A stretch of DNA of 64,000 nt, from the NCBI GenBank assembly GCA_013368315.1, contig JAACJM010000069.1, positions 290,185 through 354,184 of the forward strand, in the 5' to 3' direction. This DNA is from Tetrapyrgos nigripes (lineage: Eukaryota > Basidiomycota > Agaricomycetes > Agaricales > Campanellaceae). Numbering within the stretch: position 1 is the stretch's first letter; each line of letters begins with the position of its first letter. This document shows, in pieces, positions 34,601 through 45,601 of the stretch. Position numbers and translations under genes: made by a program. Below the pieces are notes generated by a model, which saw nothing but the letters and a program-made list of their open reading frames with translations, was not told the origin of the DNA and ran no database searches.

Positions 34601-36720
34601 CCACATCTGTCCTATACATAACGCTGTCCATTGCCGCAGAAGAAAATCCGGTTCTTCTAACCTGTCATAACACGAGACGAAGACGTGTTCTTCCCAACAA
34701 GCCTGTTGACCTCGAGGAAAATCACGAGCAAGTGCAGAGAGTATGAACGAGCACATTGCTTGGTGTTCAGATGAATTTGGGAGGACATGGGCATGGTCGG
34801 CTTTCATGGCGAGGATATTCGAAAAGTAGCGGTACCCTTGTGCGTTGGTGAAGAGGTCTTGCTGGACCGACGGGTCAACAGCCAGTATTCGGGCCCATAT
34901 GAAAATCAACACTGGTCGTAAATCGGGACCGGGGGCTTGGAGGAGTTTCGAGATGTAAGGGAAGATGCCGATGGTCAATACAAGGTTGACGGCCCATGGA
35001 CCAAGATCGACGAATTGGGATAAAAGGATGAGAGCCCGGAGGCGATGGGGTTGGGATAAAAGGACCTGTAGAACGATAGGAAGCTGATCTGGAGGTTTTC
35101 GAGGAACTAGGTGATGTTCTTTGACATTGTCCCATATATCGGTGTGGCCGTTTATGGTATCACCCGTGGTGGATGAACGATCACCTGAAGGTAGTGATAG
35201 AGGTCCACGTCTGGTGAGAGCTGACCCGCCTCGAGATATCCAGACTTCAAAGGCTGTAAGCTGGTCAGCGAAGAAACGGCTGGGCACATAGACGTAGGGT
35301 GTAGGCTTGGGGCCGTCATATTGTGAATGTTGGGTTTCTGCGAGAATTTGGGGAAGCTGCTTGACACATGCATCAAGTGCAAGATCCCAAGTAGCCCATA
35401 AAAGATGAGTGTTTGTTGGTGGAAGTGGAGGTGAGGTATGGGGAGTACAATTATAACCTTTCATAAGCCTTTCGGCTAGAAGGAAATTGCGAAACAACGA
35501 CGCTATCAAAAGGTCACTGCGATATAATCTGGCGAAAATTTCTGGAGAAAATGTCGTCCATGCAATCGTATCAGTAATGGCGGTGAAGATCCAGTTTAGT
35601 TCACCAAGAGGTGTCCGACGGTCCTTCAGATCACCGGGTATGTGAGTGGTGGCATCCAGGGGGATATCAGGATTATTGATCATGTAGTGACGGATAGCAA
35701 TGTCGATGGGGGAAGTAAGGCATGACGTGAACATGTCTGCTGGGAGATCTGGGCAAGTTGGGAGGATTTCGTTTGCAGCACAAGCTGCAAGTTGTAGGGA
35801 TTGTGAAAACGGAAGCATGCCCTCGGGAAATTTACCATTCATTCGTATCAACTCTTCATCTCGCTTTTGGGCGAACGCGTTGAAATTGGAAAGAAGATGA
35901 CCTGCAGCTGAGCAATCCCAAATGTATACACCCGGTGACCCAAGCCAATTCTGCACCTCTTGAAGAGAGACAGGAATATACTGCGTATAGTTGCGATTGA
36001 AACACCAGAGCTCGCCACTGGAAGTCGGTTTCGGAACACCATGGCCATTATAATGGAATAAAACTGCGTCATCTTTGGCTTGCTTCCGTAACTGCTGGCA
36101 TGCCTTTCGCAGATCCTCGAATGAAGGGTCGAGGATGGGTTTATACTGGATCTTGAGACTTAGGCCCTCAAACTGATGTTTGAGGTTGGCACCGATGGCT
36201 TCTAGAGCTTTATGGGAGGGCATGGAACGTGGATCCACCCAGCACTCGAGGACAGCGCAAGGAGTGGTTTTGACGACATCGGGAGGGTCCACATCAATGT
36301 TCAGGCAAAGCACCAATGCAGCGTTGGCTGTCTTGAGCTTTCCTGGTAAAGAGGATGTATGGCGCCATGAAATGGGTTCCGTGGACCATGGTGGAAGGGG
36401 TGTAGGATTTCCGCACGTAGAATGACGTTTCGCTGACCAGTAGGATATTGGTGGTGCAGTATCTATTGACGTTTCGACAGAAGCCGACGCTCGATAATCG
36501 TCAGGCTCTGCATTGTCCCTGTAGCCATTCCGGTTTGGAGGGCGTCCTGAGCGAGACTGGGACCTATGATAATCTCTCTCCGTATCTGAATCCGATCCTG
36601 AAGGCCATGGTCCAGCACCTATGTAACAAGGATGAGAACAAGTTGGACGGATATAGATAGACACGCACCTGTAGTGAACTTTGGACCGGCTCGATTTGAC
36701 AGATGGTGCTGGTCGTACAT
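31629..36720 (-). CDS. Raptor/Kog1, TORC1 scaffold subunit
   Basis: The start at 36720 opens a short first exon (36720-36669, MYDQHHLSNRAGPKF), joined across a 50-bp intron to the large exon 36618-about 33258. Later exons run to the stop at 31629. Total is about 1,500 residues, normal for Raptor. The caspase-like RNC domain contains FHYNGHGVPKPTSSGELW and VYIWDCSAAGHLLSNF. HEAT-type helices follow (DSAEVRCAALFALGTFMG), then a Ser-rich linker, then a C-terminal WD40 propeller (GGIITIGS, VIKAWDAQTE, GEVRLWDTR, ending IRITGCKMT). Raptor presents substrates to the TOR kinase and couples nutrients to growth. Splicing of the last exon is supported by the ordered DGT-IRITG join at about 31660-31737. 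No breaks seen. Confidence 0.95.
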
Positions 36721-37141
36721 TGGTACAGCCCCCACCCGGCCTTCAGTCCGACGCGAAAAGGTAGTCTGGCAGTACTTATTCGAGAAGAGCAGAACCAATA
36801 TCCAAACCCATTCTGCACCATCCAAGGTTATGTAATCAGCCAGAGCTATTCGCTCAACGCAACAATTGCTTTCTTGTCCTTGTTTATTGTTCAGGCCCGT
36901 CTCTCACCAACAAGATTTTACACTGATCTCCCTGTCCATCTTGCTGTAAGATGGTTGGCCTGTGAGAGTCCCTCCAAACAATATATCAATATATCAATGT
37001 GGCACATCACTCAATGATGCAACAGCGGGTACCGCGGGTGGCATCGTGCAAGAAGATGTGCGAGAAAGGTGGGCCCGCAGATCGCCTTTTTCTCCGCGTT
37101 CTTTCTGCTCTGTCACTGCTGTCTGCACCCTCGGTTGCGTT
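36721..37141. other. Divergent intergenic region
   Basis: About 420 bp between Raptor (minus) and the repeat-domain gene (plus). Only promoter sequence is expected; no separate gene is seen. Confidence 0.5.
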
Positions 37142-39664
37142 ATGAGCCCATCCCAGTCCAGGGGACACGGAAAGCTCTGTCTTGACAGTCACGCGGGGTG
37201 CTTGCGTCCCCTCTTTTTTTCCAGCCTCCAAGAAACACGTCGCTCCTTTTCCAGCTCTAGATTTCGTGATACTCTCCAAAGTCGTCAGAATAATGCCCAA
37301 ACATCCCTCACTCTTGACCCAGCAGTCATTGCAAACGGATTTTCTGACGATGGCCAAGACCCGCCCGTAGATGGTGAGGTTAGCTTCTCGATACCTTCGC
37401 TGTCATCACTCACTCTTGTCTTACAGGCGAAACTCGATCTTTAACTTCTTCCAACAACTTCATCAACTATTGCGCGTTATTCAACCTTCCCCTGACGAAT
37501 GGCACCCAGAATTCCAGATTCAATGCTACATGCAATCCCGTGCCAATGGGCGCCCTCCCCTCTGTTGATCATATGCCTTCATCGAAAATTCGGTTTCCTC
37601 TCAACGGAAACACGCTAACAGCTAATCAGGATTTCACCATTTCAGTGAAGATCAACAACTTGAATACAGGTGTCTTCACTGTAGCCGAGGTCAATTATCT
37701 TTCTGCTCCCCAACAATTAGATGGGGATGGTCTGATACTGGGCCACGGTGCTGTTGTGATAGAGCAATTAGACTCCTTACGGCAGATCGCAACCACTACC
37801 CCTGGTCTTTTCTCATTCTACAAGTCCTTGAACATTGCTTCACAAGCCGGCGTAGTCAATGCAAATGTCGATAGTGGTCTCCCGTCTGGTTTTTATCGTC
37901 TCTCCGCCATAGTATCCGCTGCCAATCATCAACCTGTCCTAGTACCTGTCGTGGCACATGGCGCTATCGATGATTTTGTCTATGTGAGTCAAAAATGGTC
38001 GCATAATTATCCTCAAATAATCATTTTACACAGTTCAGTGTAACTTCTGATGGTAAACCTCCGACAAGTTTGGGCTCTCAAACAGCCCGAGACGCCCCAG
38101 AATCCGACGTAGTTGTTGACTTGACAAATACGGGTACGATCTCCCTGCAGTCCATAATCACTGTAGATAGTTCGGTGATTGGTAATTTTACGGATGAGGG
38201 CCCCAGAGTGGAAGGTAAGCTCTTTCACAACAATCGCTCCCTCCATGTTGACTCCAAGACGCTGCAACAACTAGGTTCTACCCCTTCTCTGACTTCAACT
38301 AATAACTACATCAATTTCTGCCTCAATTTCCCCTCTCTACCCTTGACAAATGGCAAGATAAGCGTTAATGCTTCTTGCAACCCCGCACCTATGGGACTCA
38401 TAGTCCCTGAGTCAGCAATGCCCTCGGTCAAATTCCTAAACCCCCAACACATGGACAACATTCCTGCCAATTCCACCTTCACCGTCCAACTTAAGGTTAG
38501 CAACATGGAAACAGGAGTCGTAACGAACGCAGACAAAACCTATCTTTCTGCTCCTCAACAAATAAATGAACAAGGCCAAGTTCTTGGTCATGCCCACATT
38601 GTCATCGAGGAGCTCACTTCTATGACTCAGGACGATCCTACAAATCCAAAACGTTTTGCATTTTTCGCAGAGTTAGGAGATGTAGCGAAGGACAGGGTGT
38701 TGGAGAAGAATGTGACGTCTGGTCTGCCGGATGGGGTGTATAGGCTGGCAGCAATACCAGTTGCAGCGAACCATCAACCGATTTTGGTACCAATTTCGCA
38801 ACATGGACTCTGAATGATATGGTATACGTGAGTATGTTTTTCTTGTTGATAAGTCCCTCAAAAAGACTGACTGTGACATTAGTTCACCGTTGGAAACGGT
38901 GGGGACGGTTCTACGTCTGCAAATACGCTTGGGGCCGATGCTGTTAGTACGAGTACTTCCACCACTGCGTCCTCAACGAATACGGGTAGTCCCAACGTAA
39001 GTATTCCGGTCTAATTATAAGTACGTGAGCTATTTTCTCAATGTTCGTCTCCCAATCATAGTCCCCTGTTTCGTCCTCAAGGTGGGTTTTCTTTTGAGTC
39101 CCATGTGTGGTGTCCAGTGCTAAGTCAAGTCTTGGCAGCAGGCATATGAATATTGGAGCTATAGCAGGTGGAACAGCCGCTGGAGTGATCGCAATAGCTC
39201 TATTCGTAGGCTTCTTCCTATTCCACCGTCGTCGCCGTCTTCAAGCAGCTAGGCAATTCACTACGGACAACCCAGTGTCTCCCTCCAGCGAACTAGCCAA
39301 TCAGATCACACCGTTCTCGACCCTGATGTCTGCAAGCAATACCAACAGTACCGCAGGACTCGTGTCTCAACCTCAGGCCGGTACCAAACCCGGTCGAATC
39401 CCTCCAGTTCCAGTGATCTACCCAGCAGGAAATGAAAAGTCTACTCAACGCTCTGGGAGACGAGGGCAGACGGACACGAGTATTTCCCCAGGACCGAGCA
39501 ATGCACAGATGAACTCTCCGGGCTATAGTCAGGACCTGGAACAGACCGATTCTTTACCTCGCTCTGCCTCGAATGGGAATGAGACGAGAGACGGCCGAAT
39601 ATCTCCTAGGGAGTCTATAAGGTCCGAAACATCCCAAGCACCATCGTATCATACCAATCTTTAA
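37142..39664 (+). CDS. Two-domain membrane protein of the repeat-domain family, with a frameshift
   Basis: Exons 37142-37373, 37427-37983, 38034-38214, 38275-38827, and more from 38883 to the stop at 39664. The leader motif TSLTLDPAVIANGF precedes domain 1 (SLTSSNNFINYC, YLSAPQQL, VVIEQL, ANHQPVLVPV). A linker leads to domain 2 (SLTSTNNYINFC, ASCNPAPMG, YLSAPQQI, IVIEEL). A transmembrane segment (GAIAGGTAAGVIAIALFVGF), basic residues and a Ser-rich tail ending APSYHTNL follow. Relative to the tandem paralogue, one base is missing near 38805-38812, giving a TGA at 38810 before the membrane segment. The product may therefore be truncated and secreted, or the gene may be decaying. No signal peptide is visible at the chosen start, so the 5' end is uncertain. 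Confidence 0.65.
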
Positions 39665-40182
39665 AAAATAACATATCCTTTAATCAAGTAATGTTAATGA
39701 GAAAGAACACCTCGCGTTGCTTGCCGCCAGGACGAAAGATCGCCATGATTATGTACCGGTATGATTGTATTGCCAAACTGTTCGGCGAAGTGTTGTACTG
39801 CGCAAATGCACAGACAGGCACCCACGGTAACATCGACACCATCGAACTTGATTCAAGTCGCAACGCAACATATTGCTTCCTTTCACTTTCTGTGCGTGAA
39901 ATAAACATTCCTGAGAATGGTCGCCCATCTCAGACCATTTATCCTTCTTCACGTCTATTCTGCTGCGTTCGTACAAGGTTTTGTCCTTTTGCTCGCGTCA
40001 TATGAGAGGCGCGTACGCTGCGTCCAGGAGGCGTGGAAATTTCTACTACTGTCCTGACCACGAACCGCAGTGTTCTAGGCTTCCAAAAACACGTCGCTCT
40101 TTTAATAGTTCTGCCCAAAAGTCGTCGTAAGCTTAAATTTCGTTACTTTTACGTCTTTATGACAATGTTAATGACGTTGTAG
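39665..40182. other. Intergenic region between the tandem paralogues
   Basis: About 520 bp. Sequence near 40078-40130 resembles the 5' coding part of the upstream paralogue (CAAaAAACACGTCGCTC shared with about 37230) but has stops, so it marks the duplicated 5' end, with the true start exon unresolved. Confidence 0.4.
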
Positions 40183-42562
40183 ACCTCGTAGTGATCTCCA
40201 GGGTCGTCAGAACAACCCCCAGACATCTCTTACTCTCGACCCAGCAGTTATTGCGGATGGATCGAATGACGATGGCCAAAGTCCACCAGTAGATGGTGAG
40301 GCTGATTTTCCCGGTCGCCTTCGTGGCCAGCATTCATCTCTTTCTCAGGCGAAACGCGATCCCTGACTTCATCCAACAACTTCATCAACTATTGCGCATT
40401 ATTCAACCTTCCCCTGACGAATGGTACACAACACCCCCAAAATGCCTCTTGCAACCCTGTACCTATGGGTGTTCTTCCAAATGTTGACCTGATACCAGCG
40501 TCAAAATTCTCTTTCCCCCTCAACGGAGATACTCTGCGAGCCAACCAGGATTTCACGATTTCTGTGAAAATTAATAACTTGAACACGGGGATCTTCACTT
40601 CGGCCGATGTCAATTATCTCTCTGCTCCCCAGCAGCTGGATGAGGATGGTCAGATACTTGGCCATGGTGCTGTGGTGATAGATATCTTGGACTCCTTTCG
40701 ACAAAATGCAACCATCTCCCCTGAGGTTTTTGCATTTTACAAGTCTTTGACCATTCCTTCACAGGCTGGTGTAGTCGATGCTGTGGTTAGTCTTCCGCCT
40801 GGTTTCTACCGTCTCACTTCCATATTGTCCGCTGCAAATCACCAACCTGTTCTAACACCCGTATTGGCCCATGGTGCTATCGATGATGTTGTCTATGTGA
40901 GTTGAACTAATCGCATACATAGCAGCGCAGACTTATATATCTGCACTTCAGTTCAGTGTAACGACTGACGGTAAACCCCCAACAAATTTGGGCTTTCAAA
41001 TGAACCAAGATGCCCGGGAATCCGACGTGTTTATCGATTTGACTAGTACAGAAAGGATTTCCTTGCAATCTTTAGATACTCTCGATGCTTCGGTGATTGG
41101 TAATTTTACGGATGAGGGACCCTTAGGCGTTGAAAGTGAGCTTTTTACCACCATAACTCCCTTCACACTAACTTAAATACACAACTAGACCACACTCCTT
41201 CTCTGATTTCAACCAACAACTACATCAATTTCTGTCTCAATTTTCCCTCTCTACCCCTGGCAAATGGCAAGATAAGCTTTAATGCTTCTTGCAACCCCAC
41301 ACCAATGGGACTGTTGGTGCCTGGGCCAGCTATACCTTCTATCAAGTTCCAATTCCCTCGTCATCTAGACAACGTCCCATCCAACTCTACCTTTACTGTC
41401 CGTCTCAAGGTCAGCAACCTTCAAACAGGGATCATGACCAACCCAGACAAGACTTACCTGTCCGCTCCTCAACAAATCAATACCAGTGGTCAAGTCCTTG
41501 GTCATGTCCATCTTGTCATCGATGAGATCTCTTCTTTGACCCAGGATGTGCCAACCAATCCGAGGCAGTTTGCGTTCTACGCCGAATTGGGGGAACAAGC
41601 GCAAGATGGGCTGTTGGAGAAGAATGTGACTTTGCCGGATGGCGTGTATAGGCTGTCAGCAACGTCAGTTGCTGCGAACCATCAGCCTGTCCTGGCAACG
41701 GTCCTCCAACATGGGTCCTCAAATGATATGGTATATGTGAGTCTTATTCGCCTGAGCTGTGCATTCCGCCATTAACAGTATCTGTCCTCACATTACAGTT
41801 CACCGTTGGAAACGGTGGTGAAGGGTCTATCTCTGCTAATACACTCAGCCCCGGTGGCGGCACCGGCACTACTATCACCTTTAATTCTGTTGCAACGAGT
41901 ACTACAACCGAAAATGTACGTCTCTTCTTCAAGTTCAGAGTGGATACTTCAATATGACCTTATTCTCGATTTTGTTAACGTAGTCTGCCGCGTTTTCAGG
42001 GAGTTCCTTGAGTCCGTCGCCGAACCAAAGCTCACTTGGGTCCTCTGGCAGTCATCTGAATATTGGAGCAGTAGTCGGAGGCGCCGTCGTTGGAGCGATG
42101 CTATTAGGTCTATTGCTAGGCTTCTTTTTATTCCGTCGCCGCTACCATGCTCACGAAAGTCGCCAATCTATCTTTGACAACCCAGCATCCTCTTCATCGC
42201 GTCGAGAGCCAGCCAGCCAGATCACCCCCTTTCCTATCTCCACATCTGTATCCAACAGGCGGGCTCACGACCCTACCAAGACAAGACGTGTCCCTCCAGT
42301 TCCCGGCCAATATCTCGCACACAGTCTTGGAAAGTCTGCTCGAGGTTCTGGACGACAAGATCAGATAGATCCAATTTCCCCTCCAGCCCTGAGTAATGAT
42401 GGGACAAGAGCAACAAGTTCTTCCGGTCATCCCCAGATTTCTTCGCTGTCCGAAGACCATAACGGTTCTTCAGCCCATTTTGCCTCGACACACTTGATTT
42501 TACGGAGAGATTCTGTACTCTCTGAATCTTCCCAAGCACCATCGTATCACACCAACATGTAG
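40183..42562 (+). CDS. Two-domain membrane protein of the repeat-domain family (5' end unresolved)
   Basis: Tandem paralogue of the gene at 37.1-39.7 kb with the same exon layout. The first readable exon (from about 40183) encodes TSLTLDPAVIADGSNDDG. Splicing to about 40350 gives TRSLTSSNNFINYC and domain 1 (YLSAPQQLDEDG, HQPVLTPV). Another intron near 41139-41188 leads to domain 2 (STNNYINFC, ASCNPTPMG, YLSAPQQINTSG, NHQPVLATV). After a Gly/Thr-rich spacer comes the membrane helix (GAVVGGAVVGAMLLGLLLGF), an RRRY stop-transfer and a Ser-rich tail ending APSYHTNM. Coding is intact across the place where the neighbour is frameshifted. An in-frame stop at 40172 means the initiating exon lies further upstream. 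Probably a plasma-membrane or wall-associated protein; no function is established. Confidence 0.72.
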
Positions 42563-42739
42563 TTGCTTTCTTAATAACGAATGATAGTATAGACTAACGA
42601 GAGCATTTCAAGCAGATCGTAGAAGAGTAAGGGGCTGAGCAGTGATCCTGAACGCGTATGCTGATGGATTGAAGGTCTACTCTCTAAACTCGTTGCATTA
42701 CGAGTGCCCTTGTCCTACATGGTTCTGCTTGCTGAGCCT

Positions 42740-44056
42740 TCAACATGAGCCGATACCCAATGAGACCCAAAACTGGAACGGGTTTGTCGTCTTTCCCGTT
42801 TCAACAACTATTTCGCATTCCCGAGCGTCCGCTGCATTGGGTCTACGAGAGCGTTGGCTTGGTACCAATGACAGCCTGCTCCCTCTGCTCCCCGATCTGT
42901 TCCTAAACTCCTGCTTCGCTTGATCGCGATCAGGAGACGGTGCAAGGTCGACCCAAGTCTCTTTATCATCCAGACCCAGTTTTACCCGCACGTCACCAAA
43001 GGAACCATGGATCATCAGGAGGATCGGCAAGCTTTCCTTTTGTAAAGATACGAGTGTAATCCTTTCTCCAACTTCGCGTTGTAGGACCTTCGTGTTTGCT
43101 TCATCAAAAGAAACTCAGCAGTTGTGGTCGAGTTTCACCAGGAAGACTAAAAGGGTGTCTAATGTTGGGAGACCCAATTCTGCGGGTGCAGGCTTCAACA
43201 TTTCGCTCAGAGTGCGGTCTCTAACTGGACCAATATCCAAGCCGAAAACGGCGGTACCATCTACCGAGGCCTCGTCCTTCCACTCTGATGATGTCGTCAC
43301 ATTTCGTACCAGCATACGAATGATTCGGTCTCCGTCTACGAAGAATGCCCTGTCGCCATCACTCCTACTGCGCACATATCGCCTTGAAGGAAAAATGCAT
43401 TCCTGCCTTCGCCGCTTGAAGCATATCTGTCTCCGTTGGGGCTGAAGTGACGGTGAAGACATCACAGTATATACGGCGAGTATGACAATCGACCCTGATG
43501 GAGAAGATAAATCCTTTTCGGCCAGTAGGGTCGTAAAAGGGTAGGCACCAGGTGCTAGAGAAGGGGTTTAGTGCTTGCAGTGAAGCGGGGTTGGTCAAGA
43601 CATTTCGGCGGGCATGTTTCGGATGCCAATTGACGTTCTGCATGAATTTGTAGGGTCCGACCGATGTCAATGACGGAGGAACGACGAAGACACATCTCTT
43701 TGCAGAAGTCCTCCAAACCCTGCTTGTGTATCCCTCTAAAGTGGGCTGTTGGAACTGCATTTCTCGTATCTCATGCACAGGATTCTCAGGCTGGGAGAAT
43801 GTGTATCTCTCTAAAGTGGGCTGTTGGAACTGCATTTCTCGGCGTATTTCATACAGAATTCCCAGGCTGGGAGAATGTGTGTGCACGAATCCGCTGAAAC
43901 TGACCATTCCCAATACTGCGCACGGAAATCCAGAGAGGCTTGGAGTTCTCCTGAAAGCAGTTCAAATAGACTACACCGAGGATTTCGCCTCTGTATATCT
44001 CTTGACGATAAGGAAAATAGATGTGAAGATTGGCGTTGGTCATGGTAAAGGTGGGA
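42740..44056 (-). pseudogene. Relic of the C-terminal half of a HET-domain protein
   Basis: Three minus-strand frames (44043-43849, 43913-43365, 43465-42740) match, in order, the C-terminal half of the gene at 15-17.6 kb: TMTNANLHIYFPY, SIGNGQFQRIRAHTF, REMQFQQPTL, TSAKRCVFVVPPSL, WHPKHARRNVLTNP, DGDRAFFVDGDRIIRM and LGLDDKETWVDL. Frame changes separate the pieces, and the HET domain itself is absent: the relic is cut at 44056 exactly where the duplicated P450 block begins. It contains an in-frame 75-bp tandem duplication. It is useful for showing where the 15-kb gene is broken. Confidence 0.8.
43726..43875. repeat. 75-bp tandem duplication inside the HET relic
   Basis: Two copies offset by 75 bp (GTGTATCcCTCTAAAGTGGG at 43726 and GTGTATCTCTCTAAAGTGGG at 43801). 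The length equals 25 codons, so the repeat is in frame and duplicates REMQFQQPTLE. Confidence 0.85.
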
Positions 44057-44710
44057 TATGGTGGCCACCTGGAGATCAGTGTTATTGGTTGGTCAGAAGC
44101 AATGTATTAGACGTATCTGAAATCTCACCGGAAACAGCGAGTAGACCATCCCCAAACAAGACATGAGCAAATCTTTCTTACATTTCAGTAAAGGCCTCGA
44201 TCTGTAAGGACTATCCCTCACCTCAGACCCAATAATCGTTCAAAATTCGACTGATCCTGTATCGTATTGCAAATCAAGTTCTTTCTGCCCGGGCTTCGGT
44301 AAGGACTGCGTACCTTGACGAACACATGATGCAGGACCTTGGGGTCGAATGTGTACACCTGTTCCTCGCCAAACTTTCCACGCAGACGAACGACGGGACC
44401 ATCTAAGAATAAAATTCAGATTCAACTTTCCCCGTTGCTCCTTGAAAAGACTGGCATTCATCCATGAGCTTCTGGTGAAAATCCCAAGCTTTGATGGGGT
44501 GGAAGAGGTACTTGAGATGACCTTGCATAACCTATGTCAACGTGGACAGCTAGACTGGATTGGTTTGAACGATTGGCACACCTGTAAAGAACGCAGCCCC
44601 TCCTGGACCAGGAAGGTTCCCCAGATTGGAGCGTCGAGGTCTACGCCTGCTCAACCATATCGTGATGAAAATGAATAGGATGGGAGGAGTTGAGAAGTAG
44701 AAGATATCAT
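44057..44710 (-). pseudogene. Truncated N-terminal fragment of P450 copy 1
   Basis: Corresponds to 23191-23845. Only the first exons are present because the duplication edge at 44057 removes the rest, including I-helix and heme motif. It also lacks one base near 44682 relative to the intact gene, shifting the frame inside the membrane anchor. It cannot encode a working enzyme. Confidence 0.85.
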
Positions 44711-44890
44711 GTCGACGAGGTTTCTGCGGAAGGTAACTGGAGTTCCAACTCGAGGACTCTTCTTTATATCGACATCGGTTAGTCAAGAAGCCGACTCGGA
44801 CTTCGTTCTCATGATCATCAACTGGAGGTCCTGTGAGCGTGACGATTGTGCGATGTGCATATGACAGGTCAAATGCTGTTGTATAGAGTC

Positions 44891-45193
44891 CAGTGTTCTC
44901 CTTAAGGTTTAAGGCCTTAAGCAATTTAAGGCTTTAAGGCTTAAGATTTAAGCCTAAAAAATATACGAACACCTTTAAGGCCTTAAGCTTGGGCTTAAAG
45001 ATCTCAGCTAGGTCTCGCCGGCTAAGTGTCGGCGGGTGGTTGGGAGGAGTGAAGGTGGTTCTTCTAGCTGGGAGCGCTCACATTCACGTGGAAATCATCT
45101 ATGAAGCATTCCGGTGAAGAGATATGTGTACTCTATCACTGATAAAGCATTAATTTATGATGTCTCACAACAGCTGTTGCCTTTAAGACACTG
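44891..45193. mobile_element. AT-rich MITE-like insertion in the duplicated block
   Basis: Absent from the other copy of the duplication. The ends resemble inverted repeats: CAGTGTTCTCCTTAAGG on the left, and CAGTGTCTTAAAGGCA when the right end is reverse-complemented. The left half is a cluster of TTAAGGCC-type palindromes. A target duplication could not be confirmed because the right flank is also altered. Confidence 0.5.
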
Positions 45194-45601
45194 GAAGGCA
45201 AAGATAGCTATTAAGCCACGAAAAAGCTGCCTGACACGAAGAGCTGCTCTAAATGGAGGAGGATTAATAAGTTGGTAATAAGGGCGGGAATTTTTTTCGC
45301 TTTTCCAAGGAAGAACGGGTACAGCCACTATGTTCAGTTTGGAAATTTCATCACTTCCCGAGCTCACTGTCGAATATCATATATACTGAATAGGATGATA
45401 AGGTATATTTCTGCATACAGATATCGTACAGATGCCTACGTCTACTCCAGGCTTGTCAAATCCGAGCCTGAGATCATAGTTGGGCCAGGACGCATTGAAA
45501 GATGGAATAAAACAAAACAAACATAATGTATGAAATGCGAAGAGGTCACAAACGAGAGGAGGAGAGGAGAGGAATACCAGAATGAATGTTTATAGCCCGT
45601 T

